From Neonectria sp. B-13 (taxonomy: Eukaryota > Ascomycota > Sordariomycetes > Hypocreales > Nectriaceae): 64,000 nucleotides of DNA. The notes under the pieces were generated by a model that was not told the origin of the DNA, searched no databases, and saw only the letters and a list, made by a program, of their open reading frames with translations. Both the position numbers and the translations under genes were made by a program. Each line of letters starts with the position of its first letter. The stretch's first letter is position 1. Location: positions 186,001 through 250,000 of the forward strand of contig NOKP01000036.1 of NCBI GenBank assembly GCA_002682825.1. The letters run 5' to 3'. Below, piece by piece: positions 12,424-24,806 of the stretch.

Positions 12424-12732
12424 CTTCTAAAATATATTTTTATATCTTATTAAATTAAGTCTTTTTGAATTTTCTATATAGCTTTTACTAAGAATTAGAT
12501 TAAGATCTTATTTTATTTAAGTAATCTATTTTTATAAGTAAATAAATAAAGAATAAAGTTTTAATTATATACTATTATAATTACTAAATTAATTACTAAT
12601 TACTAAAAGTTTTAGTTAATTACTAACTAATTACTAAAGTAAATTAGTTAGTAATAGTTAGAGCAGTTACTAACTAATTACTAACTAACTAAAATCACAA
12701 CCCTATATATAATGATAAATACTAATAGTACC

Positions 12733-13235
12733 TTCTATATTTATTACCTATCTTATTTAGCTTAATAGTTTTAAGATCTCTATTTCTACTTTAAGATAAT
12801 TACTAAATTTACTATATTATAAAATAGGTTATAATAGCTTAATAAAAATAGATAACTAAAATAGGGTTTAATATTAAAATATAATATATAAAAAGAAGTA
12901 TAAATACTATCCTTAATATTTACTATTTACCTTATTAAGCTTACTAATTTTAAGAACTCTATTTCTATATTAAGATAATTACTTAATTTACTATATTCTA
13001 AAATAGTAAATAAAAGCTTAGTAAAAATAGATAACTAAAATGAGGTATAATATTAAGATAGGATATATGAAAAGAAATATAAATACTATCCCTAATATTT
13101 ATTATCTATCTTATTAAGCTTACTAATTTTAAGATCTTTATTTCTACTTTAAGGTAATTACTTAATTTATAATATTATAAAAGAAGTAATAAATAGCTAT
13201 TAAAAATAGATAACTAAAATAAGGTTAAATATTGA
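12733..13235. repeat. Three tandem units of about 180 bp
   Basis: Three diverged units follow one another. Each contains a block like TAAATACTATCCTTAATATT, then CTTATTAAGCTTACTAATTTT, then AAAAATAGATAACTAAAAT. The spacing of matching blocks is about 180 bp (for example 12906 and 13086). No gene is present. It ends just before element M4. The mirror is 17729-18231. Confidence 0.75.
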
Positions 13236-13243
13236 ATTATAAT

Positions 13244-14411
13244 CAGGGTTGTGAAATTAGTTAGTCCATTTTGGACTAACTAAATAGTAGTTTAAATTAG
13301 TTAGTATTTAGTTAGTATTTAGTCCACTAAGACTAGTATTAGTCCAAGGGTGTACTAACTAATTAAAGATTAGTACTAGTATTAGTATAGGCCTATACTA
13401 ACTAAATACTAGTTTTTTAGTACTTTGGTATAAAATTAGTACTAAGAAAATAGAAAATACTAATTTAAATAATAAAGGTTATTAAATAATAGCTTAAAGT
13501 AATTATATAGCTATTAAGCTAAGTCTTTTTTTTATAATCTATTTTTAATAGTCTAATATCTAATATTTTATAGTTATCTTAAGTTAGGAATTAAAAAGCT
13601 TAAAAAGTAAAAGAAGTAATTAAATTACTTAGAAAAGTAAAGAAATAGAATATATAAGCTTTAAAACCTAGATAAAAAATAAATATGACCTAATTTATAT
13701 ATCTTATCTATATATTAATCTATATCTTAAATCCCTTTTTAGTAATCTATTTTTAATAGCCTAATATCTAATATTGAATAGTTATCTTAAGTTAGGAATT
13801 AAAGAGCTTAAAGAGTAAAAGTAATAATTAAGTTACTTAGAAAAGGAAAGAAATAGAAGATATAAGCTTAATAAGATAGATAAAAAATAAATAGGACCCA
13901 ATTTGAATACCTTATCTATATATTAATCTATATATTAATCTATATCTTAAATCACTTTTTCGTTATCTATTTTTAATAGCTTAATACTCTATTTTTAATA
14001 GCTTAATACTCTATTTTTAATAGCTTAATACTCTATTTTTAATAGCTTAATACTCTATTTTTAATAGCTTAATACTCTATTTTTAATAGCTTAATACTCT
14101 ATTTATAATGGCTAACTTTAGTTAAGAATTAAAAAGCTTAAGAGATTAAAATAGTAATTAAGCTAGCTAGAAAAGTAGGGAATTCTTATAGGACTAATAA
14201 TAGTATTTTAATACTAAATAGGTATATTAAAATTAGTACATTTTGGACTAATGTACTAAAAGAATTAGTATTAGTCCAAGGGTGTACTAACTAATTAGAA
14301 ACTAGTATTAGTACCAGTATTAGTCCAAAAACTAGTATTAGTATTAGTATAGGCCTGTACTAACTAAATACTAGTTTAAATTAGTACAAACTAACTAATT
14401 TCATAACCCTA
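13244..14411. mobile_element. Non-autonomous hAT element M4 with 8-bp target duplication
   Basis: This 1168-bp element starts CAGGGTTGTGAAATTAGT and ends AATTTCATAACCCTA, flanked by ATTATAAT on both sides (13236-13243 and 14412-14419). The inner flanks of the ends carry TAGTCC/GGACTA and GGCCTGTACTAA-type repeats shared with M1 and the central element. Its core holds two ~205-bp tandem units (about 13520-13940) and a 22-bp minisatellite. There is no coding capacity. Confidence 0.9.
13967..14106. repeat. 22-bp minisatellite inside M4
   Basis: About six and a half near-perfect copies of a 22-bp unit (CTATTTTTAATAGC plus TTAATACT). The copies are almost identical although the surrounding sequence is diverged. 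The mirror is 16858-16997. Confidence 0.9.
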
Positions 14412-14489
14412 ATTATAATACTTAGTCTTTAATACTAATATAAAGGTAAAAATAGAAAATATTATTCTTACTAATGAAATTACTAATCT

Positions 14490-15332
14490 AATACAAATAG
14501 GTCAATTTCCTCCTTAACTTCTTCCTCTTTAACTTCTTCCCTATTTACCTCTTCTTCTTCCTTTCTAAGGTCATTAAAGCTTCTAGTCTAGCTTTTAAGT
14601 AAAATTAGCTGCTTTACTATATTCGGTAAAAGCTGTAAGGAGATGCACTAGAGGCCGGCCAGGGGCCAAGCGCTCGGCGCTCTGCCTTATAACTAGTTGT
14701 ATAGCGTAATTCAGGTAATATAGCTTACTTGAATTGGTTGATCTTTTGGTCTAATGGCTGATTGGTCTATTGAAGGTTGGGTATATTACCCCAACTCTTA
14801 CAAAAGCCTATTTCTAGACTTAGTAATAGTATTATTACTAATAGAAAAGGTACTTTCAATAGTAGCTAATATAGCTAGAATAGCTTAATACTATTGAGCG
14901 AATATAGCTAGGTTAGGAAATTGAATTAAGTTATTCTTTTAATAATCTAGGATATTAGTCTATTAAATAAAGGTTAGCAATTAATAAAGAATAAATAGGG
15001 TAAATAGGAAATACTAACCCTTTTAGGTAAGACTGCTTTATTTATATAAGTAAGATATTCCTCTTCCTTAGGAATATCACTTATATAAAATTCATCTTTA
15101 GACTAAGAAGATTAATTATCATCTAAGGAAGCATCTTAACCTAATTCATTAAAGGATAAATTAAACCCTATTGGCTAATGAAAATCCCATCTTTACAGCT
15201 TAATTCTATATAGGGATTAGTATTTAAATTTAAGCTAATAAGAATAAAGGAAAGAACCAACTTTAAATATTCAGCCTTAAAAAGGCTAATAAGGTGCTAA
15301 CTAATAGAAGGATAAAAATGTAATAGGAGTAC
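14490..15332 (-). pseudogene. hAT transposase remnant H3 (3' part), left-arm copy
   Basis: Read on the minus strand, this is the C-terminal third of a hAT transposase: an FYPSI-like motif next to the gap, an acidic stretch, and a dimerisation domain (STFSISNNTITKSRNRLL, then LPNIVKQLILLKS). A small LTR-like element is inserted within the dimerisation domain. The 5' part is cut off at the centre of the inverted repeat. Confidence 0.8.
14634..14802 (-). mobile_element. 169-bp solo-LTR-like element with 5-bp target duplication, left copy
   Basis: On the minus strand it starts TGTAAGAG and ends CTCCTTACA, so TG...CA with a perfect 6-bp TGTAAG/CTTACA inverted end. The host pentamer GCTTT (minus-strand reading) flanks both sides. 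This is the signature of an LTR retrotransposon insertion reduced to one LTR, or of a very small non-autonomous LTR element. It is far GC-richer (GGCCGGCC and GGCGCTC motifs) than its host, so it seems to have escaped RIP or arrived later. Confidence 0.85.
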
Positions 15333-15432
15333 NNNNNNNNNNNNNNNNNNNNNNNNNNNNNNNNNNNNNNNNNNNNNNNNNNNNNNNNNNNNNNNNNNNN
15401 NNNNNNNNNNNNNNNNNNNNNNNNNNNNNNNN
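15333..15432. other. Assembly gap of 100 N
   Basis: Exactly 100 N, the usual placeholder for a gap of unknown size between scaffolded contigs. It lies at the centre of the giant inverted repeat and removes the left part of the central hAT element. Confidence 0.99.
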
Positions 15433-15630
15433 TAGTATTTAGTTAGTACAGGCCTGTACTAATACTAGTACTAATTTTCTGGACTAAGTACTAACTAAAT
15501 ACTAATTTCTAATTAGTTAGTACAGGCCTGTACTAATACTAATTTTTTGGACTAAATACTAACTAAATACTAACTAATTTCAATTAGTATTTAGTTAGTC
15601 CAAAATGGACTAACTAATTTCACAACCCTG
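15433..15630. mobile_element. Right end of a hAT element of the M4 family at the palindrome centre
   Basis: The sequence ends AATTTCACAACCCTG, the least-mutated version of this terminal repeat in the window, followed by GGTACTCC. The inner part (TAGTCCAAAATGGACTA, GGCCTGTACTAA) matches M4. The left arm stops at GGAGTAC, the complement of the right flank, so the element sits between two inverted copies of the same flank. Its left end lies in the N gap. Confidence 0.85.
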
Positions 15631-15631
15631 G

Positions 15632-16474
15632 GTACTCCTATTACATTTTTATCCTTCTATTAGTTAGCACCTTATTAGCCTTTTTAAGGCTGAATATTTA
15701 AAGTTGGTTCTTTCCTTTATTCTTATTAGCTTAAATTTAAATACTAATCCCTATATAGAATTAAGCTGTAAAGATGGGATTTTCATTAGCCAATAGGGTT
15801 TAATTTATCCTTTAATGAATTAGGTTAAGATGCTTCCTTAGATGATAATTAATCTTCTTAGTCTAAAGATGAATTTTATATAAGTGATATTCCTAAGGAA
15901 GAGGAATATCTTACTTATATAAATAAAGCAGTCTTACCTAAAAGGGTTAGTATTTCCTATTTACCCTATTTATTCTTTATTAATTGCTAACCTTTATTTA
16001 ATAGACTAATATCCTAGATTATTAAAAGAATAACTTAATTCAATTTCCTAACCTAGCTATATTCGCTCAATAGTATTAAGCTATTCTAGCTATATTAGCT
16101 ACTATTGAAAGTACCTTTTCTATTAGTAATAATACTATTACTAAGTCTAGAAATAGGCTTTTGTAAGAGTTGGGGTAATATACCCAACCTTCAATAGACC
16201 AATCAGCCATTAGACCAAAAGATCAACCAATTCAAGTAAGCTATATTACCTGAATTACGCTATACAACTAGTTATAAGGCAGAGCGCCGAGCGCTTGGCC
16301 CCTGGCCGGCCTCTAGTGCATCTCCTTACAGCTTTTACCGAATATAGTAAAGCAGCTAATTTTACTTAAAAGCTAGACTAGAAGCTTTAATGACCTTAGA
16401 AAGGAAGAAGAAGAGGTAAATAGGGAAGAAGTTAAAGAGGAAGAAGTTAAGGAGGAAATTGACCTATTTGTATT
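15632..16474 (+). pseudogene. hAT transposase remnant H3, right-arm copy
   Basis: Mirror of 14490-15332, here on the plus strand. Reading 16090-16160 gives STFSISNNTITKSRNRLL, interrupted by the LTR-like element, then LPNIVKQLILLKS from 16332. It lacks the N-terminal two thirds. Confidence 0.8.
16162..16330 (+). mobile_element. 169-bp solo-LTR-like element, right copy
   Basis: It starts TGTAAGAGTTGGGG and ends CATCTCCTTACA, with GCTTT at 16157-16161 and 16331-16335. This copy is the easier one to read because host frame and element run in the plus direction: the transposase frame is broken after ...NRL and resumes with LPNIV. Confidence 0.88.
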
Positions 16475-16552
16475 AGATTAGTAATTTCATTAGTAAGAAT
16501 AATATTTTCTATTTTTACCTTTATATTAGTATTAAAGACTAAGTATTATAAT

Positions 16553-17720
16553 TAGGGTTATGAAATTAGTTAGTTTGTACTAATTTAAACTAGTATTTAG
16601 TTAGTACAGGCCTATACTAATACTAATACTAGTTTTTGGACTAATACTGGTACTAATACTAGTTTCTAATTAGTTAGTACACCCTTGGACTAATACTAAT
16701 TCTTTTAGTACATTAGTCCAAAATGTACTAATTTTAATATACCTATTTAGTATTAAAATACTATTATTAGTCCTATAAGAATTCCCTACTTTTCTAGCTA
16801 GCTTAATTACTATTTTAATCTCTTAAGCTTTTTAATTCTTAACTAAAGTTAGCCATTATAAATAGAGTATTAAGCTATTAAAAATAGAGTATTAAGCTAT
16901 TAAAAATAGAGTATTAAGCTATTAAAAATAGAGTATTAAGCTATTAAAAATAGAGTATTAAGCTATTAAAAATAGAGTATTAAGCTATTAAAAATAGATA
17001 ACGAAAAAGTGATTTAAGATATAGATTAATATATAGATTAATATATAGATAAGGTATTCAAATTGGGTCCTATTTATTTTTTATCTATCTTATTAAGCTT
17101 ATATCTTCTATTTCTTTCCTTTTCTAAGTAACTTAATTATTACTTTTACTCTTTAAGCTCTTTAATTCCTAACTTAAGATAACTATTCAATATTAGATAT
17201 TAGGCTATTAAAAATAGATTACTAAAAAGGGATTTAAGATATAGATTAATATATAGATAAGATATATAAATTAGGTCATATTTATTTTTTATCTAGGTTT
17301 TAAAGCTTATATATTCTATTTCTTTACTTTTCTAAGTAATTTAATTACTTCTTTTACTTTTTAAGCTTTTTAATTCCTAACTTAAGATAACTATAAAATA
17401 TTAGATATTAGACTATTAAAAATAGATTATAAAAAAAAGACTTAGCTTAATAGCTATATAATTACTTTAAGCTATTATTTAATAACCTTTATTATTTAAA
17501 TTAGTATTTTCTATTTTCTTAGTACTAATTTTATACCAAAGTACTAAAAAACTAGTATTTAGTTAGTATAGGCCTATACTAATACTAGTACTAATCTTTA
17601 ATTAGTTAGTACACCCTTGGACTAATACTAGTCTTAGTGGACTAAATACTAACTAAATACTAACTAATTTAAACTACTATTTAGTTAGTCCAAAATGGAC
17701 TAACTAATTTCACAACCCTG
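16553..17720. mobile_element. Mirror copy of hAT element M4
   Basis: Reverse complement of 13244-14411, with ATTATAAT duplications at 16545-16552 and 17721-17728. It contains the mirrored 22-bp minisatellite at 16858-16997. Confidence 0.88.
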
Positions 17721-18540
17721 ATTATAATTCAATATTTAACCTTATTTTAGTTATCTATTTTTAATAGCTATTTATTACTTCTTTTATAATATTATAAATT
17801 AAGTAATTACCTTAAAGTAGAAATAAAGATCTTAAAATTAGTAAGCTTAATAAGATAGATAATAAATATTAGGGATAGTATTTATATTTCTTTTCATATA
17901 TCCTATCTTAATATTATACCTCATTTTAGTTATCTATTTTTACTAAGCTTTTATTTACTATTTTAGAATATAGTAAATTAAGTAATTATCTTAATATAGA
18001 AATAGAGTTCTTAAAATTAGTAAGCTTAATAAGGTAAATAGTAAATATTAAGGATAGTATTTATACTTCTTTTTATATATTATATTTTAATATTAAACCC
18101 TATTTTAGTTATCTATTTTTATTAAGCTATTATAACCTATTTTATAATATAGTAAATTTAGTAATTATCTTAAAGTAGAAATAGAGATCTTAAAACTATT
18201 AAGCTAAATAAGATAGGTAATAAATATAGAAGGTACTATTAGTATTTATCATTATATATAGGGTTGTGATTTTAGTTAGTTAGTAATTAGTTAGTAACTG
18301 CTCTAACTATTACTAACTAATTTACTTTAGTAATTAGTTAGTAATTAACTAAAACTTTTAGTAATTAGTAATTAATTTAGTAATTATAATAGTATATAAT
18401 TAAAACTTTATTCTTTATTTATTTACTTATAAAAATAGATTACTTAAATAAAATAAGATCTTAATCTAATTCTTAGTAAAAGCTATATAGAAAATTCAAA
18501 AAGACTTAATTTAATAAGATATAAAAATATATTTTAGAAG

Positions 18541-21500
18541 CCTAATCTAACTAATCTTCTCTTTCTATTTCTTTCTTATTTTCTTCTTCTTCTTCCTTCT
18601 TTAAATCATTAAAGCTTTTATTCCAGCTTTTTAGTAAAATAAGCTGCCTAACTGTATTAGGTAATAGCCTATTTCTCGATTTAGTAATAATATTATTACT
18701 AATTGAGAAAGTGCTTTTAATAGCAGTAGAAGTAGCTGGAATAGCTAAATAGCATCTAGCTAATATAGCTAAATTAGGAAATCGAATTGAGTTATTTCTT
18801 TAATATTCTGGTATTTTTAGTCTATTTAAATAAGGTTAGTTAATAGGTTAAATAGCTAATAGAATAAATAAGACTAACCTTTTTAGGTAAGACTGCTTTA
18901 TTTATATAAGTCAGATATTCCTCTTCTTTAGGAATATCACTTATATAAAATTCATTTTCAGACCCTTCATTAGAAGATAATTTATCTTCTAAAATAGGGT
19001 CTTAACCTAATTCATCAAAAGAGAGATTAGGCCCTATTAGCTGATTAAAGTCTCCTCGTTCTAGCTTAATTCTATTAAGTAATTAGTAAATAGATAATGT
19101 AAATAGAAATAGGTTAAATTACTTACTTTTGATAATCAGCCTTAAATAGACTAATTATATCCTGACTAATAGAAGGATAAAAGGCTAATAAGTGATTATC
19201 TTTAAAGTGCATTAATTTAAACCTAGGGTCTAAAATAATACTATAAAGATAGGGCTTATAGTTAGTTATATTTCTATTAGTAAGCTGTCAAGGGAAATAT
19301 CTTTCAAGCTTATTTAAGCCAGCTTCTATATCTTGAGAGAGCTTTAAATAGGCTTGAGCCTAATTAGAAGGTTAATGAATTATATACTAATAAGAATCCC
19401 TCTATGAGGGAACCTAATGTATAATGATTACTGTATTACACATTGATTTCTTTGTCTTAAGCCTGGTTGGTTTTAAAGTTCTTTATTAATCTTTGCATCT
19501 GACCCGAACCTATCTACCTTTTCTATCCAGTCTAAGTTTTTCCTTAACCCTGTTCCTAGCACATGATCCTACCCTTGTTGATCCTTGTGTTTCCCCCCGA
19601 TTTCACAATGCACTAGCTGGCCATCTGCACTAGCTCTACGCACCCCAGCAGCTCCTAGAACCATAGGGCATATTTATCTCTAGTTAATTTGTTAGTAATA
19701 GCTTTATCCTAGTATAACCTAGCTTCCAATCTTCTAGTGAGCTTTTCGAGAAACTCCTTTTCCTCTTTAATAAAGCTAATATTATTGACTTTAGTACCTT
19801 TATTGTTTAGGAGCAGATAGTAGCTAAATATAGCTAGATATACTATTTAGATAGTACTAACTGTTATATAGTTGGACTTAAAGTTATTAAGATTATAGAT
19901 TTTAGCCTAATAAAGCTACTACTTATACTTAGTAGGCTTAATCTCTCTATCTAGAGAGTAATAGTATTCTATTTTATATATCTTATAGCTCTATTTCTTA
20001 CTATTAGGTTATAAGATATAGTAGATAATAGTAAAAGTAGAATGTATTATAGTTGTATTATACTGTATTATAGTGTATTAAGAAAGAGGAAAGAAGGCTG
20101 GCTGGACTTATCAGCTTAATAAGAGACAATTAGGTTATTTATATATACTATAGTTTAGGATAAGCTTTTTATGAATTGGATATTAAGGTTAGAGAGAAGG
20201 ACCTAGATAGATTGCAAAAATAGGCTCAAGGTATAATATTAATATGAACCATATTACTAGGAAAGCTTACTATATTTAAGTTATTGGGATTAATAGTACT
20301 AGGTATAGTATCTTATTATATTAATTACGATATGTTATCTACTGTATTATTTTAATCTATTAGATAATATTAACTAAGGCTAAAATTACTATAAATACTA
20401 ATAAGAATATAATGGGAAAGCTTACCAATTGAGTCTTTTTACTACTATAGCTAATAAAAGCCTTATTTAAACCTTTTAGCTTATTATAAATTTGATATAT
20501 AAATAATAAGCCTTTAGGCATAATAGTATAAAATTGACTCTATAATCTAGTTAAAGGTTTTATAAAGACTTTAAATAGTCTTTTAATTTCAACTAGAAAG
20601 GCCCACTCATAATCAGATAGAAAGATCTATATTTAGCTATTAGTATTTTAAGCTTATTAAAATAGGAAATAACTAACTTCTTTAAATTCCTTATTAGTTG
20701 TATTCTTATAAATATAAGATAAGGGATCTTTTAATTTAATACTAGATTCAAGCATATTAAATGTTGAATTCTATCTAGTAGAATTATTTAATTAAATTAG
20801 CTTATTAGCTTTAAATAAAATAAGAATAAGCTTACCTAAAGGGATCTTTTTCTTCTTAGTAAGAAGCTTATTTTCCCTTTGGAATTTAGCTATTCCTTCT
20901 TCTAATAGCTGTTTAACTTCAGTTGTATATTTAGTTAAAACACCAATTCTTCGAATTCGAGTAATAAGAGCTAAAGATAATTAATTAGCTTAAGCTTTAA
21001 ATTAAGGTTAAGATAACTTACTAGTAAACTCATTATTAGAGGAATTTAAGATATTATTATCTAGATTAGATAATAATACCTCTAATTCCTTAGCTAAAAT
21101 AAATTCCTTAAGGATATCTTGCGCTATAATATTAATTATATGCACTATACAGTAAATATCATATTTAAATCTTTTATTTAAAGATAACATATAGTTATCT
21201 TTAAAAGCAGAAATAAAGGTATTAGTATTTGCTGCATTATCCCTTGTAATACTAATAATAAGGTTATTTATTAGCTTATGTCTTAAATAGTTAGAATCTT
21301 AAAAGAATATACCTAAATGTAGTATCTATTGTAATTGAGGGATAAGGAATTAAAGCATTAATAAATTCCTTATAGATATAAAGGCCAATATGACTTTCAT
21401 TAAGCTGATTAAAACCTATTTAAAAGTTAGTTAAATTCAGCTAATTAGTTAACCTTTAAATAGGAAAATATTAGTATAATAAGGTCTTTATTTACCTATT

Positions 21501-22462
21501 AGCTTATAGATAAGATTAAAATTCTTATCTATAAAGATAATAAGAATGCCTAAAAAGGCTGTTTAGGTATTTGAAGTCCATATATTAAACGTTAGGGAAA
21601 AAGACCCTAAGTCTAAGATATTCTCTTCTAATTGCTTATTAAATTATAATAAGCTATTATTAAAGGTATCCTTTAAAATACCCTTAATTTTCTACCTATT
21701 AATAGAAGGACTAGCCCTATTAAAGTTAGTATATTGTAAGCTTATAAGGCTAAAATAGGAAAATAGTTACTTATTATAATAGGTTAGAAGGTCTTAAAGA
21801 GTATAGGAATTTAAAATATTAAAAGATAGGTTATTTTCTATAAGAAAATAAAGAATCTTTTTAAGGGCTTCTTCTTCATTAAAAGATGTATTAAGCTAAG
21901 CTTTTTTATTTATAGATAAATCAAAAAAGCTTTTATTCTTATTTATATCAACTTCTATTAGATAATTAGTCTTTAAATTAATAATAGGCTTAATTTAATA
22001 ACTTACATCTTTTCTTAGTTAATTCAGTCTTTTTATTATAAGCAATTTCTGAATGCTTAAATTGATAATGCCTTATATAATTAGAAGATTGAAATCCCTT
22101 AATCTTTTCAATCTTCTTATAATTATACCTAAAAATACTAATTAGTATATAGAAAATAGAATATAAATAAAAAAGACTTATATTGTATATTCAATTTGCA
22201 TTTCCCTATTATTACTTTCTATATTAGGTAATATTGTCTACTTAAATAAGCTATTTTTAAAGATATAAATTCTAGAATCTATATCTTTATTTTAGCTAAT
22301 TAAAGTAGAAGAAGAGGCTATTTTAGAGTCTAATTCATTTTCAGCTAAGTTAGAATTATCTAAAATAATAGCATTTTCTAATTCAGATGAAATAGACTCT
22401 GAAAAAGGGTTAGTTTTAATATCTGAAACTAAAGGTATAGGATTATAATCACTATTATAGTC
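18541..22462 (-). pseudogene. Mirror copy of hAT transposase remnant H2
   Basis: Identical on the minus strand to 8502-12423, including the C-x2-H stretch at 21008-21190 and the dimerisation domain near 18620-18690. It has the same stops and introns, so it is not an independent copy with its own mutations. Confidence 0.85.
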
Positions 22463-22587
22463 CATTATAAAAGAATAAATAGCTAAATAGATAGCTAAGA
22501 TAGCTTAAAATATAGCTTAATAGATAGCTTAATAGATAATAGCTTATTTGAAATTGAATTAGAAATCTAGAATATATATATCTTAAG

Positions 22588-23594
22588 CACTATTGAAACT
22601 ACTATTTAGACTACTATTTCTACTTATCTATAATTGCATTAAATCATATGTTTCCTTTGCTTAAGCTTAATAGGGGAATAGATCTTTAGATTTTAAACCT
22701 AATTATTAACCTTTACCCCTTCTAGCTTCTAACTCCTTCTGCCAAATCCCTCCATACTTTATAGCCAATATTAGAGATAACTATAGGATTCCCTTGGTTT
22801 CTAATGTATTACTCCTTTAGCTATAGGTTAGTTAGAATAATATTATCTATTAACTGTATAATCCATAAGGTATAGATAGAGTTATATAGTTTCTTAAGGA
22901 ACTCTTTCTCTATAATAGTAATATTACTATTCCTTTCTAGCTTTAGAGCTAGCTTCTCTAGAAAGAGCTATTTTATTATAATCTATTAGACTATTATTAT
23001 ATTAAGCTATATTCCTTATAGTAGAATATTATAACTAAAGACTATTAATTAGATAAATTTCTTAGGTCTAAAGTAGTTGATTATAGGCTATTTTATATGC
23101 CTTAGGCTAGACTTTTAAGCTATAATTTATTATATAGAAATAAGGCTTAGATATTTTTTTAATTTACTATATAGGTTATATAAGAGCTTATATATATAGC
23201 TTAGTAAGGGCTTATTAGGCTATAATATAATTTAGATAGTAGTTATCTTATATAATTAATAGTATAATTATTATATTATATAGAAGGTTAAATAGAATAT
23301 AAAAGGCTTAAAAAGTATAAAGGTTAGCTAGGCTTTTATCCTAAGGGGTTTTAGCCTTTTCTAAGATCTAGCTTTTCTAAGATCTAGCTTTTCTAAGATT
23401 TAGCTTTTCTAGCTGATTAGGGCAGTAAAACTTATACCTTAGCTTTATAATAGAAACTTTTATCTTCTTAAGTTATTATTGCTTTAGGCTTAAGTATTAA
23501 GCCTATTATACTATTGTTTTTTCTATTTTCTTTTATACTATTTAACCTTTAGCCCCTTTTCTAAGTATATACTACTAAGGACTATTCTATTTAA
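22588..23594 (-). mobile_element. Mirror copy of R1 copy c
   Basis: Reverse complement of 7370-8376, with the 14-bp duplications at 22574-22587 and 23595-23608. Confidence 0.87.
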
Positions 23595-24806
23595 ATATAT
23601 ATCTTAAGATAGATTTAAGACTTCTTATAATTAATAGTAAATTTCTATAGCTTTTTATTACTTTCTAATTAATAATAGTTATCTTAGTATTAGTAATATT
23701 ATAATTCTATAGCTTATTATTACCTTCTAATTAATAATACCTATTTTAGTATTAGTAATATTATTATTCTATAGCTTTCTATTACCTTCTAATTAATAAT
23801 ACCTATCTTAGTATTAGTAATATTAATATTCTATAGCTTTCTATTACTTTTTAAATAATAATATTTATCTTAGTATTATTAATAATAAGATTCTATAGCT
23901 TTCTATTACTTTCTAATTAATAATATACATTATATAATATAATCTTATTAAACCTTTAGTCACTAAATTACTAACTAATTACTAAAATCAAATTAGTTAG
24001 TAATAGCTCTAACTATTACTAAAAGTTTTAATAATTAGTTAGTAATAGCTCTAACTATTACTAAAAGTTTTAGTAATTAGTTAGTAATTAGTAAGTGATT
24101 TTAGTTAGTTACTAATTACTAACTAAAAAGTACTAACTAATTTCCTAACCCTACTTCTAGCATAATAGTATAAAATTGCCCTTATAGCCTAATTGAAGGT
24201 TTTACAAAGACCTTAAATAGTCTTTTAACTTCAACTAGGAAATCCCAGTTAATATCTCCTAAAAAGACCTATATTTCAATATTAATATTATTATAAGGAA
24301 AAAGAGATAAGAAATTATCTAATTACCTCTTCAAAATCTGTATTAGATGTATTCTTATAGACATAGCCTAAAGGGTCTTTTAATTCAAGGCAAGATTCAA
24401 TCATTTTAAATGTTAAATTCCAGCGGATTAAATTATCTATTTAAATAGTTAGCTTTTAAATTAAGGTTAAATTAAGGTTAAAATAAGGTTAAAAATATAC
24501 ATACCTAGAGAGATCCTTTTCTTCTTAATAAGAAGGCTATTTTCCCTTTGAAACCGTTTTATTCCTTCTTCTAATAGCTGCTTAACCTCAGTTATATACT
24601 TAGTTAAAATAGCTATTCTTTAAATCTAAGTAATAAGACCTATATTAAATTAGAATAAGCTTATAATTAAGGATATTAGTAGACTTACTAGATAAAGAGC
24701 TAAGAATTTTTTGTAAAATAGTATTATTTTAATCAGATAATACTATTTCTAATTCCTTTGATAAAAGGAATTCCTTTAAGATATCTTACACTATAAGGTT
24801 AATTAT

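Larger units (their letters stand above)
6811..12705 (+). mobile_element. hAT DNA transposon B, probable parent of M2, RIP-degraded
   Basis: The left end (TAGGGTTAGGAAATTAGT) and the right end (CTAAAATCACAACCCTA) match the two ends of M2, and transposase H2 lies between them. R1 copy c sits inside at 7370-8376 and about 1 kb of unrelated sequence lies within 10.56-11.59 kb; removing both gives a roughly 3.9-kb element, normal for hAT. The flanking 8-mers do not match (GCTAGAAG left, TATATAAT right), so one flank has been rearranged or the two ends belong to different insertions. Positions 7040-7330 hold about five ~62-bp tandem units. Confidence 0.7.
1..15332 (+). repeat. Left arm of a giant inverted repeat (AT-rich, RIP-degraded)
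   Basis: Position x on this arm pairs with 30964-x on the right arm. I compared the outer end (1-60 with 30904-30963), the hAT stretches near 2.3, 9.8, 11.3 and 14.6 kb, and the inner end (15300-15332 with 15632-15664), and saw no mismatch. The arm is dominated by A, T and TpA steps, has stop codons throughout former coding regions, and carries no intact gene. It reaches base 1, so it may continue outside the window. It ends exactly at the N gap. Confidence 0.95.
18259..24153 (-). mobile_element. Mirror copy of hAT transposon B
   Basis: Reverse complement of 6811-12705. It includes the H2 transposase remnant at 18541-22462 (minus strand), the GC-richer island at 19404-19668, and R1 copy c at 22588-23594. 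The mirrored ~180-bp tandem units lie just outside it at 17729-18231. Confidence 0.7.

Noticed and set aside
13967..14106. CRISPR array suggested by regular 22-bp units
   Set aside because: The units are directly adjacent with no spacers, and the host is a fungus; it is a minisatellite.
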